Shown here one piece after another: positions 57,712-64,000 of a stretch of 64,000 nt of DNA; position 1 is the stretch's first letter; every line of letters begins with the position of its first letter. The notes beneath the pieces were generated by a model. It had not been told where the DNA came from and searched no databases. It saw nothing but the letters and a program-made list of their open reading frames with translations. A program made the position numbers and the translations under genes. This DNA is from Citrobacter freundii ATCC 8090 = MTCC 1658 = NBRC 12681 (lineage in GTDB: Bacteria; Pseudomonadota; Gammaproteobacteria; Enterobacterales; Enterobacteriaceae), in contig NZ_CP049015.1 in NCBI RefSeq assembly GCF_011064845.1, forward strand, positions 2,728,001-2,792,000. The letters run 5' to 3'.

Positions 57712-57724
57712 CTGAATCGATTCG
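57712..57724. promoter_or_regulatory. Cra-like element upstream of manX
   Basis: TGAATCGATTCGA resembles the Cra (FruR) consensus TGAAWCGWTTCA, with the last two positions differing. It is 66 bases upstream of the manX GTG. Functional assignment is tentative. Confidence 0.4.
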
Positions 57725-57789
57725 ATTGCGGACGACGATTCAAATACATCTTCACGTTGATGTGTTAACGATAATAAAGGAGGTAGCAA

Positions 57790-58752
57790 GTGACCATTGC
57801 TATTGTAATAGGCACACATGGTTGGGCTGCAGAGCAGTTACTTAAGACGGCAGAAATGCTGTTAGGCGAGCAGGAAAATGTCGGCTGGATAGATTTCGTT
57901 CCAGGCGAAAATGCCGAAACGCTGATCGAAAAGTACAACGCTCAGTTGGCAAAACTCGATACCAGTAAAGGCGTGCTGTTTCTCGTTGACACATGGGGAG
58001 GCAGCCCGTTTAACGCTGCAAGCCGCATTGTCGTCGATAAAGAGCATTACGAAGTTATCGCCGGTGTGAACATTCCCATGCTGGTTGAAACCTTCATGGC
58101 GCGTGATGACAACCCAAGCTTTGATGAATTAGTGGCACTGGCCGTTGAAACTGGTAGCGAAGGCGTGAAAGCGCTGAAAGCCAAACCGGTTGAGAAAGCC
58201 GCTCCTGCCCCAGTAGCAGCACCCAAAGCAGCAGCTCCCGCCAAACCGATGGGTCCGAACGATTATATGCAGATCGGCCTGGCGCGTATTGATGACCGTT
58301 TAATCCATGGTCAGGTGGCAACTCGCTGGACCAAAGAAACCAACGTAACACGCATTATCGTCGTCAGTGATGAAGTTGCCGCCGATACCGTGCGTAAAAC
58401 GCTGCTGACTCAGGTAGCACCTCCGGGTGTGACAGCGCATGTGGTTGATGTCGCGAAAATGATCCGCGTCTACAACAACCCTAAATATGCAGGTGAGCGT
58501 GTGATGCTGTTGTTCACCAACCCAACCGACGTAGAACGTATCGTTGAAGGTGGTGTGAAAATTACCTCCGTAAACATTGGCGGTATGGCTTTCCGTCAGG
58601 GTAAAACGCAGGTAAACAACGCAATTTCTGTCGATGACAAAGACATCGAAGCCTTCAAGAAACTCAACGAACGCGGTATTGAGCTTGAGGCACGTAAGGT
58701 TTCTACCGATCAGAAACTGAAAATGATGGATTTGATTGCCAAGGTGAAATAA
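57790..58752 (+). CDS. manX: ManX, mannose PTS EIIAB component
   Basis: The cytoplasmic EIIAB of the mannose-family PTS, which imports and phosphorylates mannose, glucose, glucosamine and related sugars. The 320-residue protein has the EIIA domain with phospho-His10 in VIGTHGWAAE, an Ala/Pro linker (about 134-155, three residues shorter than in E. coli) and the EIIB domain with phospho-His near residue 175 in DDRLIHGQVATRW. The start is GTG at 57790 after AGGAGG. It is first of manXYZ. In E. coli the small RNA SgrS represses this message under sugar-phosphate stress. Confidence 0.97.
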   Translation: MTIAIVIGTHGWAAEQLLKTAEMLLGEQENVGWIDFVPGENAETLIEKYNAQLAKLDTSKGVLFLVDTWGGSPFNAASRIVVDKEHYEVIAGVNIPMLVETFMARDDNPSFDELVALAVETGSEGVKALKAKPVEKAAPAPVAAPKAAAPAKPMGPNDYMQIGLARIDDRLIHGQVATRWTKETNVTRIIVVSDEVAADTVRKTLLTQVAPPGVTAHVVDVAKMIRVYNNPKYAGERVMLLFTNPTDVERIVEGGVKITSVNIGGMAFRQGKTQVNNAISVDDKDIEAFKKLNERGIELEARKVSTDQKLKMMDLIAKVK

Positions 58753-58810
58753 TTCCCTGGCATTTACTTAGTTTTCACACTTAAGTCTGTATAGCAATAG
58801 GAGAAGTACA

Positions 58811-59611
58811 ATGGAGATTACCACTCTTCAGATTGTGCTGGTGTTCATCGTCGCATGTATCGCGGGTATGGAGTCGGTACTCGATGAATTTCAGTTCCAC
58901 CGCCCGTTGGTGGCCTGTACGCTGATTGGTGCCGTTCTCGGGGACATGAAAACCGGTATTATCATCGGTGGTACCCTGGAAATGATCGCCCTGGGCTGGA
59001 TGAACATCGGTGCTGCGGTTGCACCAGATGCGGCACTGGCCTCAATTATCTCTACCGTTCTGGTTATCGCAGGTCACCAAAGCATTGGTGCCGGTATCGC
59101 GCTGGCTATCCCACTGGCAGCCGCAGGCCAGGTACTGACCATTATCGTTCGTACTATCACCGTAGCATTCCAGCACGCAGCGGATAAGGCGGCCGAAAAC
59201 GGTAACCTGACGGCACTCTCCTGGCTGCATGTATCCTCTCTGTTCCTGCAGGCTATGCGTATCGCTATCCCAGCGGTAATCGTAGCGATTTCTGTTGGTA
59301 CCAGTGAAGTTCAGAGCATGCTTAACGCCATTCCGGAAGTCGTGACTGGCGGTCTGAACATCGCAGGCGGTATGATCGTGGTGGTTGGTTATGCGATGGT
59401 CATCAACATGATGCGCGCAGGCTACCTGATGCCATTCTTCTACCTCGGCTTCGTCACCGCGGCATTTACTAACTTCAACTTGGTTGCTCTGGGTGTGATT
59501 GGCGCAGTAATGGCGATCCTCTACATTCAGCTGAGCCCGAAATATAACCGCGTAGCCGGTGCACCTGCTGCGGCGGCTGGCAATAACGATCTCGATAACG
59601 AACTGGACTAG
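58811..59611 (+). CDS. manY: ManY, mannose PTS EIIC component
   Basis: A 266-residue integral membrane channel subunit of the mannose PTS. It shows the EIIC family pattern FIVACIAGMESVLDEFQFHRP (split at about residues 13-33), LGDMKTGIIIGGTLEMIALGW (about 44-64) and several more helices. Together with ManZ it also serves lambda phage DNA entry in E. coli. Length equals E. coli ManY. It lies 58 bases after manX and 12 before manZ. Confidence 0.97.
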   Translation: MEITTLQIVLVFIVACIAGMESVLDEFQFHRPLVACTLIGAVLGDMKTGIIIGGTLEMIALGWMNIGAAVAPDAALASIISTVLVIAGHQSIGAGIALAIPLAAAGQVLTIIVRTITVAFQHAADKAAENGNLTALSWLHVSSLFLQAMRIAIPAVIVAISVGTSEVQSMLNAIPEVVTGGLNIAGGMIVVVGYAMVINMMRAGYLMPFFYLGFVTAAFTNFNLVALGVIGAVMAILYIQLSPKYNRVAGAPAAAAGNNDLDNELD

Positions 59612-59623
59612 CAGGTGAGCGAA

Positions 59624-60475
59624 ATGGTTGATATGACTAAAACTACCACCGAGAAAAAACTCACTCCGAGTGACATTCGTGGCGTGTTCATTCGTTCTAA
59701 CCTGTTTCAGGGTTCATGGAACTTCGAACGTATGCAGGCGCTGGGTTTCTGTTTCTCCATGGTGCCGGCTATCCGCCGCTTGTACCCGGAAAACAACGAC
59801 GCACGTAAGCAAGCGATTAAGCGTCACCTGGAATTCTTTAACACCCATCCGTACGTAGCGGCTCCAGTACTGGGCGTTACGCTGGCGATGGAAGAACAGC
59901 GTGCAAACGGCGCAGAGATTGACGATGGTGCCATCAACGGTATCAAAGTTGGTCTGATGGGTCCGCTGGCAGGCGTCGGCGACCCGATCTTCTGGGGTAC
60001 CGTTCGCCCAGTATTCGCCGCGCTCGGCGCAGGTATCGCGATGAGCGGCAGCCTGCTGGGGCCATTGCTGTTCTTCGTTCTGTTTAACCTGGTTCGTCTG
60101 GCAACCCGTTATTACGGTGTGGCATATGGCTACCGTAAAGGTGTCGATATCGTTAAAGATATGGGCGGCGGCTTCCTGCAGAAACTGACTGAGGGGGCGT
60201 CAATCCTCGGCCTGTTTGTCATGGGGGCATTGGTTAACAAGTGGACGCACGTAAACATTCCACTGGTGGTTTCTACTATCACCGGTCAGGATGGTCAGAC
60301 TCGTGTTACCACTGTGCAGACTATCCTTGACCAGCTGATGCCGGGTCTGGTTCCTCTGCTGCTGACATTCGCCTGTATGTGGCTGTTGCGTAAGAAAGTG
60401 AACCCGCTGTGGATCATCGTTGGCTTCTTCGTCATCGGTATCGCGGGCTACGCTGTCGGACTGCTCGGCCTGTAA
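59624..60475 (+). CDS. manZ: ManZ, mannose PTS EIID component
   Basis: The 283-residue EIID membrane subunit, forming the sugar channel with ManY. The N-terminal FLRSNLFQGS-like segment (here FIRSNLFQGSWNFERMQALG, about 25-44), KVGLMGPLAGVGDPIFWGT (about 108-126) and LATRYYGVAYGYRKG (about 157-171) are family marks. The ATG at 59624 is chosen because AGGTGAG lies upstream and it gives the E. coli length; a GTG at 59615 in frame would add three residues. A terminator follows. Confidence 0.96.
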   Translation: MVDMTKTTTEKKLTPSDIRGVFIRSNLFQGSWNFERMQALGFCFSMVPAIRRLYPENNDARKQAIKRHLEFFNTHPYVAAPVLGVTLAMEEQRANGAEIDDGAINGIKVGLMGPLAGVGDPIFWGTVRPVFAALGAGIAMSGSLLGPLLFFVLFNLVRLATRYYGVAYGYRKGVDIVKDMGGGFLQKLTEGASILGLFVMGALVNKWTHVNIPLVVSTITGQDGQTRVTTVQTILDQLMPGLVPLLLTFACMWLLRKKVNPLWIIVGFFVIGIAGYAVGLLGL

Positions 60476-60489
60476 AACTGTTGTACATC

Positions 60490-60509
60490 ACCGGGGGCTT
60501 GCCCCCGGT
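60490..60509 (+). terminator. Terminator of manXYZ
   Basis: An 8-bp stem ACCGGGGG, loop CTTG, CCCCCGGT is followed by TTTTT, 14 bases after the manZ stop codon. Confidence 0.94.
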
Positions 60510-60535
60510 TTTTCTATTTAGAGGGTTGAGGATTC

Positions 60536-60994
60536 ATGACTATCACGGACCTGGTGCTGGTTCTATTTATCTTTTCGCTGCTGGCGTATGCCATTTACGA
60601 TCAGTTCATCATGCCCCGCCGTAATGGCCCTACTCTGCTTACTGTCGCCCTGCTTCCCCGCAGCAGAGTCGACAGTGTTATCTTCCTTGGCCTGGTAGCT
60701 ATTCTTATCTACAACAACATCACCAGCCACGGCGCGCAATTTACCACATGGTTATTATGTGCACTGGTATTGATGGGTTTGTATCTGTTCTGGATCCGTA
60801 CGCCAAAAATCATCTTCAAGCAGAAAGGCTTTTTCTTCGCCAACGTCTGGATTGAATATAACCGCATTAAAGAGATGAATTTATCTGAAGACGGTGTATT
60901 GGTGATGCAATTAGAACATCGAAGATTGTTGATTCGCGTACGAAATATAGACGATCTTGAGAGAATATATAAACTATTAATTTCAAATCAATAG
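60536..60994 (+). CDS. yobD: YobD, UPF0266 membrane protein
   Basis: A 152-residue inner-membrane protein with three hydrophobic helices in the first 90 residues and a cytoplasmic C-terminal domain ([20 protein letters not shown] onward). It closely matches E. coli YobD in sequence and length. Function unknown. The ATG follows AGAGGG. It lies after the manXYZ terminator and upstream of the mntP riboswitch. Confidence 0.94.
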   Translation: MTITDLVLVLFIFSLLAYAIYDQFIMPRRNGPTLLTVALLPRSRVDSVIFLGLVAILIYNNITSHGAQFTTWLLCALVLMGLYLFWIRTPKIIFKQKGFFFANVWIEYNRIKEMNLSEDGVLVMQLEHRRLLIRVRNIDDLERIYKLLISNQ

Positions 60995-61115
60995 CTTATA
61001 AATATAGCCTGAACTATATTTTTATATATCAGTGTAAAAGCAAACATAGCCAAGGCTATATTTTATTGTCCTCAATGTTATTTATTTTAACGTTTTATTT
61101 ATAAAAAAATCTAAA

Positions 61116-61130
61116 TGAAAATCGTTTTCA
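61116..61130. promoter_or_regulatory. Fur-like box upstream of mntP
   Basis: TGAAAATCGTTTTCA is a 6-3-6 palindrome that agrees with most positions of the Fur core TGATAATNATTATCA. In E. coli mntP is affected by Fur and MntR. Confidence 0.6.
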
Positions 61131-61199
61131 ACTAGAAGTCAAATATTATTTCTGCGTTTCTTGTTTTATATTCTCAAAATATGTTAAGGTTGCGCCCGT

Positions 61200-61312
61200 C
61201 GTTGGGGAGTAGCCGATTTCCAGACTCCGGAAATGTACGTGTCAACATACTCGTTGAAAAACGTGGCGCGTACGGACTGAGCTTACAGGTTCAGTCAGGC
61301 GAGACCATAGGC
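61200..61312 (+). ncRNA. yybP-ykoY manganese riboswitch in the mntP leader
   Basis: The leader has GGGGAGUAGCC at its 5' part (61204-61214), paired elements ACTCCGG and CGCGTACGGACTGAGC, and a 3' part GGCGAGACCATAGG (61298-61311). These are the conserved loops of the Mn2+-sensing yybP-ykoY riboswitch. It lies 115 bases upstream of the mntP start. Manganese binding turns expression of the exporter on. Confidence 0.9.
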
Positions 61313-61426
61313 ACATCAACTGCAATGCATATTTGAATGGCGCTGTATTTACAGTGATTCCAGCCTGTATGCATGGTTACTGGGGGCAGTGATGTGTTTT
61401 ATGGATACCCCGGTCAGGACGCTGTT

Positions 61427-61993
61427 ATGAATCTCACCGCTACCGTTCTTCTCGCTTTCGGCATGTCGATGGATGCTTTCGCCGCATCAATTGGCAAAGG
61501 CGCCACCCTGCATAAACCCAAATTTTCTGAAGCATTGCGCACCGGACTGATATTCGGCGCAGTTGAAACGCTTACGCCACTGATTGGCTGGGGCATGGGG
61601 ATGCTGGCCAGCAAATTCGTGCTGGAGTGGAACCATTGGATCGCCTTCATTCTGCTGATCTTTTTAGGTGGGCGAATGATAATCGAAGGTTTTCGCGACA
61701 ACGGCGATGAAGAGGAAGAACCGCAGCGCCGCCACGGTTTCTGGCTGCTGGTTACCACCGCCATTGCCACCAGTCTCGACGCAATGGCCGTCGGGGTGGG
61801 TCTGGCTTTCCTGCAGGTCAACATTATTGCCACAGCGCTGGCCATCGGCTGCGCCACATTGATTATGTCCACGCTCGGCATGATGATTGGTCGTTTCATT
61901 GGCCCAATGCTGGGCAAACGAGCTGAAATTTTGGGTGGGGTGGTGCTGATTGGTATCGGTGCCCAGATCCTCTGGGCACACTTCCACGGTTAA
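61427..61993 (+). CDS. mntP: MntP, manganese efflux pump
   Basis: A 188-residue inner-membrane exporter that protects against excess Mn2+. Six helices form two homologous halves, with the metal-binding Asp residues in MSMDAFAAS (Asp16) and [10 protein letters not shown] (Asp118). The ATG at 61427 gives the E. coli length; the frame continues to 61373 without homology. The riboswitch leader controls it. Its TAA overlaps the stop codon of convergent rlmA in a shared TTAA. Confidence 0.96.
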   Translation: MNLTATVLLAFGMSMDAFAASIGKGATLHKPKFSEALRTGLIFGAVETLTPLIGWGMGMLASKFVLEWNHWIAFILLIFLGGRMIIEGFRDNGDEEEEPQRRHGFWLLVTTAIATSLDAMAVGVGLAFLQVNIIATALAIGCATLIMSTLGMMIGRFIGPMLGKRAEILGGVVLIGIGAQILWAHFHG

Positions 61994-62799
61994 TTCAGAC
62001 GCTGCCAGACATGAATACTAAAGTCGGTCTGGCAGTCAAACGTCGTTTTCCCCGCTAACGTTTCCCACACTTCCGGCTTTGCCCGCCAGGCGAACGGCGT
62101 CATTTGCAGTAACGCAACGGCCTCGCTGCCCTGAAGCTGCATCTGATATCCCAGCGCAATGCTCTGTTGCAGAACAAAACCGTCCAGTTGCTCAGTATGG
62201 GGCGCATGCAAACGCACCTCATCATAAATCAGCCCTTTCAGTTCCATTAAATGGCGTGGTCCCGGCGTGGCGGTGATCACCCATCCACCCGGTTTAACCA
62301 CGCGAGCCAGCTCTTGCGCTTTACAGGGCGCATAGATCCGGATGATGGCATCCATTGACTCGTCTGCGAACGGCAGACGATGGCTGGAGGCAACGCAAAA
62401 GATCACCTGCGGATAGCGTCTGGCTGCGGCTTTAATTGCCACTTTGGATACGTCAAGACCAAAGGTTGTACAGCCCGCCAGCGCGTCGGCAAACGCATGG
62501 GTGTAATACCCTTCCCCACAGCCAATATCCAGGATCGCTGCATCTTCTGAATTCGACTTTTCTTTAAGCACATTCACAATCGCATCACGCAACGGTTGAT
62601 AGTGCCCAGCATCAAGAAATGCCCGTCTGGCTTGCATCATTTCAGCGCTATCACCCGGATCGCGCGACCGCTTATGCTGAACCGGCAGTAAGTTGACATA
62701 CCCTTCTTTCGCCACGTCAAACTGGTGCCGCCCGGGGCAGACAAAACTGTTATTCGCTTGAGTAAGAGGCTGGTGGCAAAGAGGACAGGAAAACGACAT
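61990..62799 (-). CDS. rlmA: RlmA, 23S rRNA (guanine-745-N1) methyltransferase
   Basis: Methylates G745 in helix 35 of 23S rRNA. The 269-residue protein begins with a zinc-binding domain ([10 protein letters not shown] and [10 protein letters not shown], with Cys5, Cys8, Cys21 and His25) and continues with a class I SAM fold ([15 protein letters not shown], about 92-106). It matches E. coli RlmA (RrmA). It overlaps mntP by four bases tail to tail. In E. coli the upstream neighbour is cspC; here a PBP3-like gene lies in between, as in Salmonella. Confidence 0.96.
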   Translation of the reverse strand: MSFSCPLCHQPLTQANNSFVCPGRHQFDVAKEGYVNLLPVQHKRSRDPGDSAEMMQARRAFLDAGHYQPLRDAIVNVLKEKSNSEDAAILDIGCGEGYYTHAFADALAGCTTFGLDVSKVAIKAAARRYPQVIFCVASSHRLPFADESMDAIIRIYAPCKAQELARVVKPGGWVITATPGPRHLMELKGLIYDEVRLHAPHTEQLDGFVLQQSIALGYQMQLQGSEAVALLQMTPFAWRAKPEVWETLAGKTTFDCQTDFSIHVWQRLN

Positions 62800-62862
62800 G
62801 ACAACTCCGGCAGGTGACTTAAGGGCGCAAGTGTAACGCGAATTGCGCCCTGGGAAAATAAC

Positions 62863-63999
62863 TTACAGCGACGGCGAGGATACGTTGCTGCCGTGCATCA
62901 CCAGCAGATGATCAGAGTCGGCAGGCATACCATCCGGTTTAACGTTCTCCAGACGCAGGACATCACCCATTATCTGGCTGAAGACAGGCGCAGAGACAGC
63001 CCCACCATAATAAGCACCGTTTTGCGGATTATTGATGACGACCACCAGTGCAAATTTCGGGTCGCTCGCTGGCGCAACGCCTGCCGTGTAGGCCACGTAT
63101 TTATCGACATACTTACCGTCATCACCAATTTTCTTTGCCGTTCCTGTTTTAACCGCTACGCGATAATCTCTGACCGCGGCTTTAGTTCCCCCACCACCGG
63201 GTAACGCGACGCTTTCCATCATATGTTCAACCTGGTGAACCAGCGCCTCTGGCATCACTCTGGTACCGATTACCGGCGGGTCAATACGGGTAATCGAAAG
63301 GGGTCGATAGATACCAAAACTACCAATGGTTGCATATACGTGCGCCAACTGCAGCGGCGTTACCATTAATCCATAGCCGAATGCAAAGGTCGCGCGATCC
63401 AAATCGCTCCAGTAGCGGCGTTGAGGCATTAAACCGCTACTTTCACCGGTTAATCCCAGTCCGGTTGGATCGCCAAAACCAAAGCTCTTATAGGTATCCA
63501 GCAACTTTTGAACAGGCATAGCCAGTGAAAGGTGCGACACGCCGGTATCGCTCGATTTCTGCAAAATTCCGGTCAACGACAGCTCCGGGTAAAATCCGAC
63601 GTCGCGAATGCGATGTCCATCAAGGTAAAAAGGATGGGTATCAATCACGCTGTCCGGTTGTACTATCCCCTGCTGGAGCGCAGTCATGATCACCAGCGGT
63701 TTAACGGTTGAACCGGGTTCAAACGTATCGCTTATCGCACGGTTACGAAAATCATCCAGTACCGCGCCGTCACGGTTATTGGGGTTGAAGTCAGGAAAGC
63801 TCGCCATGGACAGTATTTCACCGGTAGCAATGTTGACCAGCACTGCGGCTCCTGATTCCGCTTTATTCCACGTAACGGCATTGTCCAACGCATCTTCAGT
63901 GACCGTCTGCAGGCGCTCATCGATGCTGAGCTGTAATTGGTGTGCAGGAACAGGCGTAACTTCGGTGATATTCTCGATTACATGGCCAAATTTGTCTTT
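62863..63999 (-). CDS. PBP3-like peptidoglycan transpeptidase (FtsI paralogue), 5' end cut
   Basis: The last 378 residues of a class B penicillin-binding protein; the frame runs on past the window end, so the start is missing. The active-site motifs are SxxK in EPGSTVKPL (Ser codon near 63711) and KTGT in VAVKTGTAKK (near 63145). The SxN motif, SSN in FtsI (in QKSSNVGVS), here reads SSD (QKSSDTGVS, codon at 63547-63549). The overall pattern, such as ATGEILSMASFP, is close to FtsI. Salmonella encodes a second PBP3 (PBP3SAL) at this same place beside rlmA, used for division in acid. That identity is likely but not proven. Confidence 0.85.
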   Translation of the reverse strand, partial: KDKFGHVIENITEVTPVPAHQLQLSIDERLQTVTEDALDNAVTWNKAESGAAVLVNIATGEILSMASFPDFNPNNRDGAVLDDFRNRAISDTFEPGSTVKPLVIMTALQQGIVQPDSVIDTHPFYLDGHRIRDVGFYPELSLTGILQKSSDTGVSHLSLAMPVQKLLDTYKSFGFGDPTGLGLTGESSGLMPQRRYWSDLDRATFAFGYGLMVTPLQLAHVYATIGSFGIYRPLSITRIDPPVIGTRVMPEALVHQVEHMMESVALPGGGGTKAAVRDYRVAVKTGTAKKIGDDGKYVDKYVAYTAGVAPASDPKFALVVVINNPQNGAYYGGAVSAPVFSQIMGDVLRLENVKPDGMPADSDHLLVMHGSNVSSPSL

Positions 64000-64000
64000 A

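Larger units (their letters stand above)
57331..57789. other. yoaE-manX control region
   Basis: This 459-base AT-rich region contains the yoaE leader (57331-57527) on one side and the manX promoter region on the other. Visible elements are the Mlc/NagC-like site (57651-57675) and a Cra-like element (57712-57724). No other gene is apparent. Confidence 0.6.
60995..61426. other. yobD-mntP control region
   Basis: A 432-base region with an AT-rich promoter part, a Fur-like box (61116-61130) and the manganese riboswitch leader of mntP (from about 61200). No protein-coding gene is evident apart from the in-frame upstream extension of mntP, which is not supported. Confidence 0.7.

Overview
The window is enterobacterial chromosome, most like a Citrobacter or a close relative. 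Most proteins read as near-identical orthologues of Escherichia coli K-12 proteins (MinD, FadD, ManX, YcgB). Some gene content and order is instead Salmonella-like: a glutamate dehydrogenase gene near treA, a second FtsI-like penicillin-binding protein beside rlmA, and min close to rnd. Operons, start codons, REP elements and terminators are typical of Enterobacteriaceae. I see no tRNA, rRNA, insertion sequence, prophage or CRISPR array. Identities rest on protein sequences recalled from memory, not on a database search.

Layout. (1) 1-2.5 kb: end of a probable sucrose hydrolase gene, then a fructokinase and a sucrose:H+ symporter of the Csc type. (2) 2.5-6.5 kb: an orphan LuxR-type regulator, then the blue-light module: ycgZ-ymgA-ariR divergent from bluF and bluR. 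(3) 6.8-11.4 kb: a four-gene archaic (spore-coat-U type) chaperone-usher pilus operon. (4) 11.7-18.4 kb: glutamate dehydrogenase, dhaKLM without the usual neighbour dhaR, and periplasmic trehalase treA. (5) 18.5-25.0 kb: a six-gene operon for a Tat-exported binding protein, FecCD-type permease, ATPase, methyltransferase, ModD and a TonB-dependent receptor. It starts under a palindrome that fits the ModE (molybdate repressor) consensus, and is the best candidate here for a poorly described system. (6) 25-41 kb: the conserved ymgE-ycgR-emtA-ldcA-cvrA-dadXA-ycgB-fadR-nhaB-dsbB-ycgNML-minCDE block. (7) 41-44.5 kb: dmlR/dmlA (D-malate use) and rnd. (8) 44.5-64 kb: fadD, yeaY, tsaB, yoaA, yoaB, yoaH, pabB, nudL, sdaA, pdeD, yoaE, manXYZ, yobD, a Mn2+ riboswitch with mntP, rlmA and a PBP3-like gene cut by the window end.

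Links between genes. FadR (34 kb) should repress fadD (46 kb), where a FadR operator is visible. BluR and BluF should control ycgZ-ymgA-ariR through paired TTGTAC sites. YcgR (c-di-GMP flagellar brake, with a sigma28 promoter) and PdeD (c-di-GMP phosphodiesterase) belong to one signalling network. Phosphoenolpyruvate-driven systems occur twice (DhaM and ManXYZ). A DUF1971 gene sits under an almost perfect NsrR (nitric oxide) operator.

The most striking defect is in cvrA (nhaP2): compared with the E. coli protein it lacks about 54 residues in frame, including both conserved ion-binding aspartate motifs, with a short direct repeat remaining at the junction.
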